NCBI RefSeq assembly: GCF_022810765.1
Contig: NZ_CP094494.1
Span: 1,922,001 to 1,986,000 of the forward strand
DNA from: Winogradskyella sp. MH6
Lineage (GTDB): Bacteria; Bacteroidota; Bacteroidia; Flavobacteriales; Flavobacteriaceae
Length of the DNA: 64,000 nt
Direction: 5' to 3'
This document shows, piece by piece, positions 1 to 8,748 of the stretch (position 1 is the stretch's first letter; each line of letters begins with the position of its first letter). The notes below the pieces were generated by a model that was given only the letters and a program-made list of their open reading frames with translations, had not been told where the DNA came from and did not search any database. A program made the position numbers and the translations under genes.

Positions 1-1
1 G

Positions 2-61
2 GATGATAAATTTTCATATGCAGAAATACGCTTAGTACTCAATGAATTATCCGAAAACTAA
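2..61 (+). CDS. C-terminal end of an unidentified protein (partial)
   Basis: Nineteen codons read in frame from the window edge to a TAA at 59-61, ending in the residues LNELSEN. A terminator hairpin starts two bases later, which supports this being a true gene end. Too little is present to assign a family. Confidence 0.5.
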   Translation, partial: DDKFSYAEIRLVLNELSEN

Positions 62-62
62 A

Positions 63-95
63 AAGGCTTCAAAATAGTATTGAAGCCTTCTTTAT
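63..95. terminator. Bidirectional terminator
   Basis: GGCTTCAA (65-72) pairs with TTGAAGCC (80-87), flanked by A-rich and T-rich sequence on both sides. It lies between two convergent genes and can serve the partial gene on + and the acyl-CoA dehydrogenase on -. Confidence 0.8.
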
Positions 96-110
96 ATCAT
101 GTAAACTAAA

Positions 111-1253
111 CTAATCTTTTAGAACACCTCTTGAGATTACAATTTTCTGAATTTCAGAAGTTCCTTCATAGATTTGAGTGATTTTTGCATCACGCATTAA
201 TCGCTCTACATGGTATTCTTTTACAAAACCATTTCCACCATGTATTTGTACCGCTTCAACACTTTGTTCCATAGCAACCTTACTTGCATAAAGTTTAGCC
301 ATAGCGCTAGACATATCGTAATTGTTACCTTGGTCTTTATCCCAAGCCGCTTTCATTACTAACATACGAGCAGCTTCAATTTCAGTTGCCATGTCGGCAA
401 GTTTAAAAGCTATTGCTTGGTGATTAGAAATTTCTGTTCCAAACGCTTTACGTTCTTTACTATATTTTAAAGCTAACTCGTAAGCACCAGAAGCAATACC
501 TAATGCTTGTGCAGCAATACCAATACGACCTCCAGAAAGTGTCTTCATGGCAAACTTAAAACCAAATCCATCTTCACCAATTCTATTTTCTTTAGGCACT
601 TTTACATCATTAAACTGTAAAGTATGCGTATCACTACCTCTAATACCTAATTTATCCTCCTTAGGACCAATATCAAAACCAGGAGTTCCTTTTTCAACAA
701 TAAATGCATTAATACCTCTATGTCCTTTTTCTCTGTCAGTTTGAGCAATTACAAGATAAACTTCAGCTCTTCCTCCATTTGTAATCCAGTTTTTGGTACC
801 ATTAATAACGTAATGGTCTCCCATATCTATAGCTGTTGTTTTTTGAGAAGTAGCGTCACTACCAGCTTCAGGCTCACTTAAACAAAAAGCTCCAATACAT
901 TCGCCGGTAGCAAGTTTTGTCAAATATTTTTGTTTTTGTTCTTCAGATCCATAAGCTTCAAGACCATAACAAACTAAAGAATTGTTAACTGAAACCATAA
1001 CCGAAGCAGAAGCATCTATTTTAGATAATTCTTCCATGATTAAGACATAAGAAATGGCATCCATACCACTACCACCATACTTTGGGTCTACCATGATACC
1101 CATAAATCCTAATTCGCCCATTTTTCGAACCAACTCGTCCGGAAATGTTTGTGCATTATCGCGTTCTATAACACCAGGAAGTAATTCTGTTTGAGCAAAA
1201 TCTCTCGCCGCATCACGAATCATTAAATGTTCTTCAGTTAAGCTAAAATCCAT
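111..1253 (-). CDS. Acyl-CoA dehydrogenase (short/medium-chain type)
   Basis: A 380-residue FAD-dependent acyl-CoA dehydrogenase, which oxidises acyl-CoA to 2-enoyl-CoA in beta-oxidation or branched-chain amino acid breakdown, passing electrons to ETF. The full family architecture is visible: an N-terminal helical domain, the middle beta domain with the flavin-contacting CLSEPEAGSD stretch, and a C-terminal helical domain with IHGGNGF. The catalytic glutamate is in IYEGTSEIQ at about residue 363, the position used by butyryl-CoA-type enzymes. Length is normal for the family. The gene is monocistronic, with its own promoter at about 1291-1321 and a terminator just after the stop. The acyl chain preference cannot be read from the sequence. 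Confidence 0.93.
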   Translation of the reverse strand: MDFSLTEEHLMIRDAARDFAQTELLPGVIERDNAQTFPDELVRKMGELGFMGIMVDPKYGGSGMDAISYVLIMEELSKIDASASVMVSVNNSLVCYGLEAYGSEEQKQKYLTKLATGECIGAFCLSEPEAGSDATSQKTTAIDMGDHYVINGTKNWITNGGRAEVYLVIAQTDREKGHRGINAFIVEKGTPGFDIGPKEDKLGIRGSDTHTLQFNDVKVPKENRIGEDGFGFKFAMKTLSGGRIGIAAQALGIASGAYELALKYSKERKAFGTEISNHQAIAFKLADMATEIEAARMLVMKAAWDKDQGNNYDMSSAMAKLYASKVAMEQSVEAVQIHGGNGFVKEYHVERLMRDAKITQIYEGTSEIQKIVISRGVLKD

Positions 1254-1290
1254 AAAGTAAAATAATTATTGATTTGTTAAAAAATTCATG

Positions 1291-1321
1291 CAAAGATAAC
1301 GCTTTCTTGCTGTTTTTTCAA
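1291..1321 (-). promoter_or_regulatory. Promoter of the acyl-CoA dehydrogenase gene
   Basis: On the - strand, TATCTTTG (1291-1298) matches the Bacteroidota -7 consensus TAnnTTTG. A TTG (1319-1321) lies 20 bases upstream as the -33 element. The start codon follows at 1253. Confidence 0.75.
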
Positions 1322-1344
1322 TAAGTAATATTATTTTTACTAAT

Positions 1345-2412
1345 ATGATAAAAGCTGAATATAATGTTGTGGCAGTAATGTCTGGGACATCTTTAGATGG
1401 AATCGATATCATCTATGCAACATATAGCTACAAAAAGGATTGGAGCTTTAAAATTCTAAATGCTGAAACTCGGAAATATTCCAATCAATGGAAGCGTATT
1501 TTGAGTGAGCTAGTGAATAAATCACTGGAAGAATTAAAAGATATAGATATTGAATATTCTAAGTATTTAGCTAATGAAATTCAGGAATTTATAAGTCATT
1601 ATAGTATTAATGAAATAGATTTTATGTCTTCTCACGGACATACAGCATTGCATCAACCAGAGCATAAATTAACCTATCAGATAGGTAATCTTCAATTGTT
1701 AGCAGATACATTACAACAAAAGGTTATTTGCGATTATAGAGTGCAAGATGTTGAGTACGAAGGACAGGGAGCTCCATTAGTACCTATTGGTGATAGGTTA
1801 CTTTTCCATGATTATGATTATTGCTTGAATTTAGGTGGATTTGCCAATGTTTCTTTTGAAAAGAATGGAGAACGCATCGCTTTTGATATTTGCCCAGTTA
1901 ATATTATACTCAATTATTATGTTTCAAAACTTAATCAAGAATACGATGATCGTGGTAACTTAGCTTCTACAGGAAAGTTACACGATGAGTTATTGTATAA
2001 ATTAAATCAACTCGAATTTTATAAAAAATCAGCCCCAAAATCTCTAGGATTAGAATGGGTAAAAATGTATGTATTTCCTTTAATAGACAATTATAACCTT
2101 AGTGTTGAAGATATATTAAGAACATTTGCTGAGCATATTGCAATTCAGATTTCTAAAGTTTTGAAGGGTAAGATGACAAATACATTAATAACAGGAGGCG
2201 GAGCCTACAACGATTTTTTAATTGAGAGACTTAAATTAAAAACAGAATCAAAAATTTTAATTCCTGATAATGAAATTATTGAGTTTAAAGAAGCTCTAGT
2301 TTTTGGATTATTAGGCGTTTTAAAAGAAAGAAACGAAATAAACTGTCTACAGAGTGTTACAGGAGCCGTAAAAGATCATTCTTCTGGAAAAATTTTAATT
2401 CCAAATTCTTAA
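1345..2412 (+). CDS. anmK: Anhydro-N-acetylmuramic acid kinase
   Basis: A 355-residue cytoplasmic kinase of the ASKHA fold that hydrolyses and phosphorylates 1,6-anhydro-MurNAc to MurNAc-6-phosphate during cell-wall recycling. The N-terminal phosphate-binding motif MSGTSLDGID is at residues 12-21. SHGHT, LGGFANVS and TGGGAYND follow in the order expected for AnmK. The length is typical. It is divergent from the acyl-CoA dehydrogenase gene and shares a 91-bp intergenic region with it. No clear promoter match was found on this side. It lies 71 bp from the glutamate-type dehydrogenase, which has its own promoter. Confidence 0.93.
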   Translation: MIKAEYNVVAVMSGTSLDGIDIIYATYSYKKDWSFKILNAETRKYSNQWKRILSELVNKSLEELKDIDIEYSKYLANEIQEFISHYSINEIDFMSSHGHTALHQPEHKLTYQIGNLQLLADTLQQKVICDYRVQDVEYEGQGAPLVPIGDRLLFHDYDYCLNLGGFANVSFEKNGERIAFDICPVNIILNYYVSKLNQEYDDRGNLASTGKLHDELLYKLNQLEFYKKSAPKSLGLEWVKMYVFPLIDNYNLSVEDILRTFAEHIAIQISKVLKGKMTNTLITGGGAYNDFLIERLKLKTESKILIPDNEIIEFKEALVFGLLGVLKERNEINCLQSVTGAVKDHSSGKILIPNS

Positions 2413-2451
2413 AATTAATAATTAATTCACTTTTTAGGCATTTGAGTTTTT

Positions 2452-2459
2452 TATATTTG
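2452..2459 (+). promoter_or_regulatory. -7 box of the Glu/Leu/Phe/Val dehydrogenase gene
   Basis: TATATTTG is an exact match to TAnnTTTG, with a T-rich tract about 18 bases upstream in place of a clear TTG. It lies inside the longest possible reading of the downstream ORF. That argues translation starts downstream of it, at the TTG at 2484. Confidence 0.7.
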
Positions 2460-2483
2460 TTACCATTAATTAAATCATACAAA

Positions 2484-3713
2484 TTGATAAAGCAACTACT
2501 TCAAAAATACGAAGATAAATCCCCAGAAATAGTGTTCCATTGGAACGATCCAGAAACCGAAGCAGAAGGTTGGACAGTTATTAATTCGCTTAGAGGTGGT
2601 GCCGCAGGAGGCGGAACCAGGATGCGTAAAGGCTTAGATATGAACGAGGTTCTGTCTTTAGCTAAAACTATGGAAGTTAAGTTTACAGTATCTGGCCCAG
2701 CTATTGGTGGAGCTAAATCCGGTATTAACTTTGATCCTCAAGATCCAAGAAAAAAAGGTGTATTAGAACGTTGGTATGCAGCGGTTTCGCCTTTGTTAAA
2801 AAGTTATTATGGTACTGGTGGAGATCTTAATGTTGATGAAATTCATGAAGTTATTCCAATTACCGAAGAGAGTGGTGTTTGGCATCCTCAAGAAGGAGTT
2901 TTTGAAGGACATTTTAAACCTACCCAAGCTGATAAAATCAATAGAATTGGTCAGTTGAGACAAGGTGTTATCAAAGTTATTGAAAACCCAGAGTATTCTC
3001 CAGATGTATCTAGAAAGTATACTGTTGCAGACATGATTACTGGTTTTGGTGTTGCTGTTGCGGCAAAACATTTTTATGAGTTAAATGACTCCTCTATAAA
3101 AGGTAAGCGCGTTGTGGTTCAAGGTTTTGGAAATGTTGGTGCAGCTGCAGCATTTTATTTTGCACAAATGGGTGCTAAAGTTGTTGGTATTATTGATAGA
3201 GTTGGAGGTTTAATCAAAGAAGAAGGTTTTACTTTTGAAGAGATTACAGACTTATATCTAAATAAAAACGGAAACACACTTGTTGCTGAAAATCTTATCC
3301 CATTCGATGAAATTAATGAAAAAATATGGTCTTTAGAAACTGAAGTGTTTGCACCTTGTGCAGCCTCTAGATTGGTTACCAAAGCGCAAATCGATCATAT
3401 GATTGATACAGGTCTAGAAGTTATTACTTGTGGCGCAAATGTGCCTTTTGCAGATAAGGAAATTTTCTTTGGTCCAATAATGGAATATACTGATCAAAAG
3501 GTGAGCTTAATCCCAGACTTTATTTCTAATTGTGGAATGGCAAGAGTCTTTGCTTATTTTATGGAACGCAAAGTGCTAATGACAGACGAAGCTATTTTTA
3601 ATGATACTTCAGATGTAATTAAACAGGCTCTCAAAGAAGTAAAAGATAGTAATCCTACAGTTACAGGTATAAGTGAAACTGCATTTGAAATTGCATTAAG
3701 ACAATTAATATAA
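2484..3713 (+). CDS. Glu/Leu/Phe/Val-type amino acid dehydrogenase
   Basis: A 409-residue NAD(P)-dependent dehydrogenase that deaminates an amino acid to the 2-oxo acid. The N-terminal domain carries the catalytic-lysine motif IGGAKSGIN and the conserved GGDLNVDE. The Rossmann domain has the dinucleotide motif VQGFGNVG. In this superfamily substrate choice needs structural comparison, so glutamate is likely but not proven. The open frame extends back to a TTG at 2442, but that segment overlaps an exact -7 promoter box (2452-2459). The TTG at 2484, giving MIKQLLQKYE, is therefore the better start. It lies 15 bp upstream of nhaD and is probably cotranscribed with it. Confidence 0.88.
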   Translation: MIKQLLQKYEDKSPEIVFHWNDPETEAEGWTVINSLRGGAAGGGTRMRKGLDMNEVLSLAKTMEVKFTVSGPAIGGAKSGINFDPQDPRKKGVLERWYAAVSPLLKSYYGTGGDLNVDEIHEVIPITEESGVWHPQEGVFEGHFKPTQADKINRIGQLRQGVIKVIENPEYSPDVSRKYTVADMITGFGVAVAAKHFYELNDSSIKGKRVVVQGFGNVGAAAAFYFAQMGAKVVGIIDRVGGLIKEEGFTFEEITDLYLNKNGNTLVAENLIPFDEINEKIWSLETEVFAPCAASRLVTKAQIDHMIDTGLEVITCGANVPFADKEIFFGPIMEYTDQKVSLIPDFISNCGMARVFAYFMERKVLMTDEAIFNDTSDVIKQALKEVKDSNPTVTGISETAFEIALRQLI

Positions 3714-3728
3714 AATATCCCTTAATAT

Positions 3729-5123
3729 ATGGAAACCGTAATAATTCTCGTATTTGTATTTGGTTATTTAGCCATTACACTAGAGCATAATATTAAAATT
3801 GATAAACTCATCCCAGCCTTAGTAATGATGGCTATAAGCTGGGCATTGATATCACTAGGTATAGATGATTTTTCCCAATGGTTCGATTCTGCAAAACATA
3901 GCCTATTGGAGAATTTTGGTCTTCTAAACCATGAAGAAAAAATGCACTTAATGGAAGAAACATTGCTTCATCATTTAGGTAAAACAGCCGAAATTTTAGT
4001 ATTCCTTTTGGGTGCAATGACCATTGTGGAAATTATAGATTATTTTGACGGATTCTCTACAATTAAAGCCGCTGTAAAATTTAATAGTAGAAAAAAATTG
4101 CTCTGGATGTTTTCAATTTTAGCATTCTTACTTTCTGCTATAATTGACAACTTAACAGCAACCATTGTTTTAATTTCAATCTTACAAAAAATTGTGAAAG
4201 ATAGAGATGTAAGAATATGGTATGCAGGTTTAATTATTATTGCAGCAAATGCAGGTGGAGCATGGTCACCAATTGGAGATGTTACAACAACAATGCTTTG
4301 GATTGGAAATAAAGTATCTACAGGAAAATTATTTGCTTACTTATTTATTCCTTCGGTTTTGTGTATGGCTGTACCAACATTTATCGCTTCTTTACTTCCT
4401 GCATTTAAAGGAACGGTAGCATTGCAAGACGAGGACGATAAACCTAAGAATAAATTTAGTTCTACAATGTTGTTTTTAGGATTGGGAGCTATTGTTTTTG
4501 TGCCTGTTTTTAAGGTAATAACACATTTACCACCATATGTAGGTATGATGTTGTCATTGGGTGTTGTTGCGGTGTTTGCAGAAGTTTATAGTAATTCAAA
4601 ATTTGCAATATCTGAAATTCAATCAGAAGAGCATAATGAACACGCAAGCCATAGTCCTGTACATTATTCTTTATCTAAAATTGAATTACCAAGTATATTA
4701 TTCTTCTTAGGGATTTTAATGGCTGTTGCAGCTTTAGAATCTTTGGGGATTTTGTTTGGTTTTGCAAGCTCACTTCAAGAAACAATGCCAGCACTTGGTA
4801 CTGAGTGGCATAATGGAGAAGGCGTTTCGGATTTAGTAGTTTTATTACTAGGAGTTGGTTCTGCAGTAATTGATAACGTACCGTTAGTTGCGGCAAGTTT
4901 AGGGATGTTCTCTGAGCCTTTAGATAATGAGTTATGGCATTTTATAGCTTATTCAGCAGGTACGGGAGGTAGTATGTTGATCATTGGTTCTGCTGCTGGT
5001 GTAGTAGCAATGGGTATGGAAAAAATTGACTTTTTCTGGTACTTAAAGAAAATTTCTTGGTTAGCATTAATCGGATTTTTAGCTGGTGCAGCAGCCTTTA
5101 TGGTTACCAGAGCTATTTTCTAA
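3729..5123 (+). CDS. nhaD: NhaD-type Na+/H+ antiporter
   Basis: A 464-residue polytopic inner-membrane protein of the ion transporter superfamily that includes NhaD and ArsB. About 11-12 hydrophobic segments are visible. Two acidic repeats typical of NhaD, around IIDNLTAT and VIDNVPLV, sit in the two halves of the protein and probably form the ion site. A histidine- and glutamate-rich hydrophilic loop (about residues 295-315) divides the halves. The family expels Na+ in exchange for H+, fitting a marine or saline habitat. It starts 15 bp after the dehydrogenase stop, so cotranscription is likely. Confidence 0.88.
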   Translation: METVIILVFVFGYLAITLEHNIKIDKLIPALVMMAISWALISLGIDDFSQWFDSAKHSLLENFGLLNHEEKMHLMEETLLHHLGKTAEILVFLLGAMTIVEIIDYFDGFSTIKAAVKFNSRKKLLWMFSILAFLLSAIIDNLTATIVLISILQKIVKDRDVRIWYAGLIIIAANAGGAWSPIGDVTTTMLWIGNKVSTGKLFAYLFIPSVLCMAVPTFIASLLPAFKGTVALQDEDDKPKNKFSSTMLFLGLGAIVFVPVFKVITHLPPYVGMMLSLGVVAVFAEVYSNSKFAISEIQSEEHNEHASHSPVHYSLSKIELPSILFFLGILMAVAALESLGILFGFASSLQETMPALGTEWHNGEGVSDLVVLLLGVGSAVIDNVPLVAASLGMFSEPLDNELWHFIAYSAGTGGSMLIIGSAAGVVAMGMEKIDFFWYLKKISWLALIGFLAGAAAFMVTRAIF

Positions 5124-5187
5124 CATACTTAAGTTAAAAACTTAACGTTATAACATACAGAAACTTTTTAAACTTAAAACTTTTTAT

Positions 5188-5892
5188 ATGATATTACTAA
5201 GTAATATTCAAGATGGAGCAGAGGTTCTAGCAGATGGAGCATCAGGTGAACAAGTAGAAAAAACACTTTCTATTATTGAGTTAATAACCAGTGGAGGAAC
5301 TTCAGGAATTGTAATTATTCTAGTGTTATTCTTACTTCTTATTGCGGCAACGTATATTTATTTTGAAAGAATTTTTGCTATCAAAGCAGCTTCAAAAGTA
5401 GATTCAAACTTTATGAATCAGATTAAAGATCACGTTAGTAATGGTAAGATAGATTCTGCTCAGATGTTATGCGCTCAGCAAAATTCACCAGTATCTCGAT
5501 TAATTGCCAAAGGTATTACCAGGATAGGTAAACCCTTAGAAGATATTAATACAGCCATAGAAAATGCAGGTCGATTAGAGATTTACAGTTTAGAAAAGCA
5601 TGTTAGTATACTAGCAACCATCTCTGGTGTAGCACCAATGATTGGGTTTTTGGGAACTGTAATAGGAATGATTTTATCAATATTTGAAATCGCCAACTCA
5701 GGTGGTTCCATAGATATTAAATCTTTAGCAGATGGTTTATATACTGCAATGACAACTACAGTAGGAGGATTGATAGTCGGTATTGTTGCTTATGTAGCAT
5801 ATAATCACTTGGTAGTAAGAACCAATAAAGTGGTGTACCAAATGGAAGCTAACTCTGTTGAGTTTTTAGATCACTTAAACGAACCAATCTAA
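5188..5892 (+). CDS. exbB: MotA/TolQ/ExbB proton channel family protein
   Basis: A 234-residue inner-membrane protein, the proton-channel component that energises TonB. Three membrane segments are visible: near residues 38-60, and two more around 140-165 and 180-205. The conserved family region includes PMIGFLGTVIGM and AMTTTVGGLIVG. It is the first gene of an exbB-exbD-tonB cluster, with exbD starting 2 bp after its stop. The upstream 64 bp contain a short AAGTT/AACTT hairpin without a strong T-run. No clear promoter was recognised. Confidence 0.92.
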   Translation: MILLSNIQDGAEVLADGASGEQVEKTLSIIELITSGGTSGIVIILVLFLLLIAATYIYFERIFAIKAASKVDSNFMNQIKDHVSNGKIDSAQMLCAQQNSPVSRLIAKGITRIGKPLEDINTAIENAGRLEIYSLEKHVSILATISGVAPMIGFLGTVIGMILSIFEIANSGGSIDIKSLADGLYTAMTTTVGGLIVGIVAYVAYNHLVVRTNKVVYQMEANSVEFLDHLNEPI

Positions 5893-5894
5893 TT

Positions 5895-6287
5895 ATGAAT
5901 ATTAGAGGAAGAAATAAAGTAACACCAGAATTCAATATGTCGTCTATGACAGATATTGTGTTTTTGTTGTTAATCTTTTTCATGATAGCATCTACATTGG
6001 TTTCTGCTGAAGCAATAGATTTATTATTACCGAGTTCAACAAGTAAAACGACTCAAACCAAGAACGTATCGGTAAGTGTCAACAAAGATCTTCAGTATTT
6101 TGTAGATATGAAACAAGTCCCTAAAACTCAATTAGAGACTGAAGTTTTAGCTAAACTAGGAAATTCAGATTCGCGCACAATAACAATTCGTTCAGACGAA
6201 AATGTTGATTTAAAACATGTTGTGTACATTATGGATATCGCTAATAGAAATAAGATAAAATCTACTTTGGCGGTTAAGTCTAATTAA
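5895..6287 (+). CDS. exbD: Biopolymer transport protein ExbD
   Basis: A 130-residue protein with a short cytoplasmic N-terminus, one membrane helix (about residues 19-38) and a periplasmic domain. The helix carries the essential aspartate in MTDIVFLLLIFF, which relays protons with ExbB. The gene is 2 bp downstream of exbB and about 50 bp upstream of tonB, so the three form one energy-transduction unit. Outer-membrane TonB-dependent receptors must be encoded elsewhere. Confidence 0.92.
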   Translation: MNIRGRNKVTPEFNMSSMTDIVFLLLIFFMIASTLVSAEAIDLLLPSSTSKTTQTKNVSVSVNKDLQYFVDMKQVPKTQLETEVLAKLGNSDSRTITIRSDENVDLKHVVYIMDIANRNKIKSTLAVKSN

Positions 6288-6337
6288 CGGCATTATTTTT
6301 GAAAACTCTATTATTAAATTGAAAGCACCATAATAAA

Positions 6338-7186
6338 GTGAAATATTTAGAGACCATACATCAACGTAATTCAGCAAGAATAACAGTTCTAATTGCACTG
6401 TTGTTGTTTTTGTTGTTATTTTTTGTTGGTCCACAATATTTAGACCCACCAGAAGAATATGGTGTTGCTGTTAATTTTGGAACAACAGACGTAGGTAGCG
6501 GAAATAAACCACTAAGTCAACCAAGAGAAGCGGTAGAAGAACAAGTTGTCGAAGAATCTCAACCAGAGACTTCTCAATCAGAACCAACAATATCTACTGA
6601 AAAAACTGAGGATGTAATGACTCAGGAAGATGCAGAAGCTATCGCTATTAAAAAGCAAAAGGAAGCAGAAGCAAAGGCAAAAGCAGAAGCCGAGCGTATA
6701 GAACGCGAAAAGCGTGAAGCTGAAGAGCGCAAAAGAAAGGAAGAAGCGGAAAAAAGAGAAAAGCTTGATAACCTTATTGGAGGTGTAAAAAACTCAAACG
6801 GAACTGATGATGGAGGTGAAGGTGATGATACTGTAGGAGGAAATAAAGGACAGTTAGATGGTGATCCTTATGCACCAAGTTATTTTGGAGGTTCAGGGCC
6901 TGGAAAAGGTGGAGTTGGTTATGGACTTGGAGGTCGTGGAAAACCTTCTCGTCAAATCTATAAACAAGATTGTAATGAATACGGGTTGGTTGTAGTAAGA
7001 ATAGAAGTAAACCAACAAGGTAAAGTTGTTAAAGCTACTCCAGGTATTAGAGGTACGACCAATACAGCGCCATGTTTGTTGGAACCTGCGAAGAAGATTG
7101 CTTTATCTCATAAATGGCCAGCAGACTCTAATGCACCAACTACTCAAGTAGGATTTGTAAGTATTAATTTTGATATCGGTCAGTAG
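6338..7186 (+). CDS. tonB: TonB-family energy transducer
   Basis: A 282-residue TonB-type protein. It has a cytoplasmic N-terminus, a membrane anchor at about residues 16-33, and a periplasmic spacer rich in Lys, Glu and Ala (about residues 100-150, probably a long helix). A glycine-rich stretch follows, then a C-terminal TonB-like domain with GLVVVRIEVNQQGKV. It transmits the ExbBD proton motive force to outer-membrane receptors. Translation begins at a GTG at 6338; no in-frame ATG lies close by. The spacer is Lys/Glu-rich rather than the Pro-rich type of E. coli. It is followed within 3 bp by folC. Confidence 0.88.
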   Translation: MKYLETIHQRNSARITVLIALLLFLLLFFVGPQYLDPPEEYGVAVNFGTTDVGSGNKPLSQPREAVEEQVVEESQPETSQSEPTISTEKTEDVMTQEDAEAIAIKKQKEAEAKAKAEAERIEREKREAEERKRKEEAEKREKLDNLIGGVKNSNGTDDGGEGDDTVGGNKGQLDGDPYAPSYFGGSGPGKGGVGYGLGGRGKPSRQIYKQDCNEYGLVVVRIEVNQQGKVVKATPGIRGTTNTAPCLLEPAKKIALSHKWPADSNAPTTQVGFVSINFDIGQ

Positions 7187-7189
7187 CCA

Positions 7190-8407
7190 ATGAAATATAT
7201 TGATACAGTTAATTGGATGTTTCAACAACTGCCAATGTATCAAAACAAGGGTAAATCTGCGTTTAAAAAAGATTTATCTAATACGCTAAAACTTTCAGCG
7301 CATCTTAATCATCCTGAACAAAAATTCAAATCTATTCATGTTGGTGGTACTAATGGAAAAGGTTCAACAAGTCACATGTTGGCGTCAATCCTTCAAGAAG
7401 CAGGTTACAAAGTTGGACTTTATACATCACCACATTTAAAAGATTTCAGAGAGCGAATCAGGATTAATGGACAGGTCGTTTCCAAGCAATTTGTCATTGG
7501 CTTTATAAAGCGAAATAAAACGTTTTTAGAGTCTAATAATTTGTCTTTTTTTGAAATGACCGTTGGTATGGCTTTCGATTATTTTGCAAAACAAAAAGTT
7601 GATATTGCCATCATAGAAGTTGGTTTAGGTGGCAGATTAGATTCAACAAATATTATTACTCCAGAGCTTTCTGTAATTACAAATATTGGTTTTGATCATA
7701 TGCAGTTTTTAGGAACGACGTTACCCGAAATCGCTTCAGAAAAAGCTGGAATAATAAAACCAAATATTCCTGTTGTAATTGGTGAAACACAACCTGAAAC
7801 TGAAAATGTTTTTAAAAATAAAGCTAAGGAGAATAATTCTGAAATCTATTTTGCAGATCAATTGATAAATGAAGTTTTTGAAAGTGATTTAAAAGGTTCG
7901 TACCAAGAACACAACAAAAAAACGGTTATACAATCTGTTTCAGTGCTCAGACAATTGGGTTACAATATTTCAAATTCAAATTTAAAAAAAGGACTACTAA
8001 ATGTCGTTAAAAATTCTGGATTACAAGGACGTTGGCAAGTTCTTCAGCAAGAACCTAAAATTGTTTGCGATACAGCGCATAACAAGGAAGGCTTAAGTTA
8101 TACAATGCAACAGTTGCAAGCTGAATCCTATAATAATTTACATATTGTCTTTGGAGTGGTGAGCGATAAAGATTTAGACTCAATTGTTTCATTGTTGCCA
8201 AAAAACGCCACATATTACTTCTGTAAACCAAATGTGCAACGCGGATTAGATGAAGATTTACTGAAAGGGTATTTTCTTGATAAAGGTTTTATAGGCAATT
8301 CTTATTCTTCGGTAAATGAAGCGTTACATGCCGCTAAGCTAAATGCAGATACAGACGATTTAATTTACGTAGGCGGAAGTACTTTTGTGGTGGCAGAGGT
8401 TCTTTAG
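7190..8407 (+). CDS. folC: Bifunctional folylpolyglutamate/dihydrofolate synthase
   Basis: A 405-residue cytoplasmic Mur-ligase-family enzyme that adds glutamate to dihydropteroate and to folates. The ATP-binding P-loop GTNGKGST is at residues 53-60. The family motifs YTSPHLKDFRERI and GLGGRLDSTN follow, and the C-terminal domain contains CDTAHNKEG. The length is normal. The start is 3 bp after the tonB stop, so it probably rides on the exbB-exbD-tonB transcript, an arrangement without an obvious functional logic. Confidence 0.93.
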   Translation: MKYIDTVNWMFQQLPMYQNKGKSAFKKDLSNTLKLSAHLNHPEQKFKSIHVGGTNGKGSTSHMLASILQEAGYKVGLYTSPHLKDFRERIRINGQVVSKQFVIGFIKRNKTFLESNNLSFFEMTVGMAFDYFAKQKVDIAIIEVGLGGRLDSTNIITPELSVITNIGFDHMQFLGTTLPEIASEKAGIIKPNIPVVIGETQPETENVFKNKAKENNSEIYFADQLINEVFESDLKGSYQEHNKKTVIQSVSVLRQLGYNISNSNLKKGLLNVVKNSGLQGRWQVLQQEPKIVCDTAHNKEGLSYTMQQLQAESYNNLHIVFGVVSDKDLDSIVSLLPKNATYYFCKPNVQRGLDEDLLKGYFLDKGFIGNSYSSVNEALHAAKLNADTDDLIYVGGSTFVVAEVL

Positions 8408-8449
8408 AGTCTAAAAATACGTATATTTCAAAATCAAATTTTTTAAGTG

Positions 8450-8743
8450 ATGATAGAAATTATCAATCAAATATTTGCTTTAGAATCTAAGTTGCAAAAA
8501 AATGGCGGTGACGATTATTCCAGAAATTTTGACCGTATTGCTAATGAATTTAAAAACTTAAATTATCATGTTATCAATCCAATAGGGAAGTCATACAGAA
8601 ATGAAATGACAGATATTGAGGCAAGTATTTCAGGTGATTTAAATAAAAATTCAAAAATCACTAAAGTTTTAAAACCAATCATTTATGAAGTTAATGGTAA
8701 TGAAACTAGCTTAGTTCAAAAAGGGATTGTAATTGTAGAATAA
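8450..8743 (+). CDS. Small GrpE-like protein (head domain only)
   Basis: A 97-residue protein, or 98 from the GTG at 8447 directly before this ATG. The C-terminal two thirds read like the beta-rich head domain of GrpE: NPIGKSYRNEMTDIEAS aligns by eye with the family's DPxGxxFDPxxHEA region. KVLKPIIYEVNG and the final KGIVIVE align with VxEVLQxGYxLNxR and RPAxVxV. The long paired helices of normal GrpE (usually 170-200 residues in total) are missing apart from a short N-terminal helix. It lies 5 bp upstream of an Hsp70-type gene, which supports a dedicated nucleotide-exchange role. The assignment is an inference from alignment by eye. Confidence 0.6.
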   Translation: MIEIINQIFALESKLQKNGGDDYSRNFDRIANEFKNLNYHVINPIGKSYRNEMTDIEASISGDLNKNSKITKVLKPIIYEVNGNETSLVQKGIVIVE

Positions 8744-8748
8744 GATTA

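Noticed and set aside
2442..2483. N-terminal extension of the amino acid dehydrogenase
   Set aside because: It overlaps an exact -7 promoter box and reads as hydrophobic noncoding sequence; the TTG at 2484 gives the usual N-terminus.
5124..5187. AAGTT/AACTT hairpin before exbB as a terminator
   Set aside because: It lacks a T-run and the stem is short and AT-rich.
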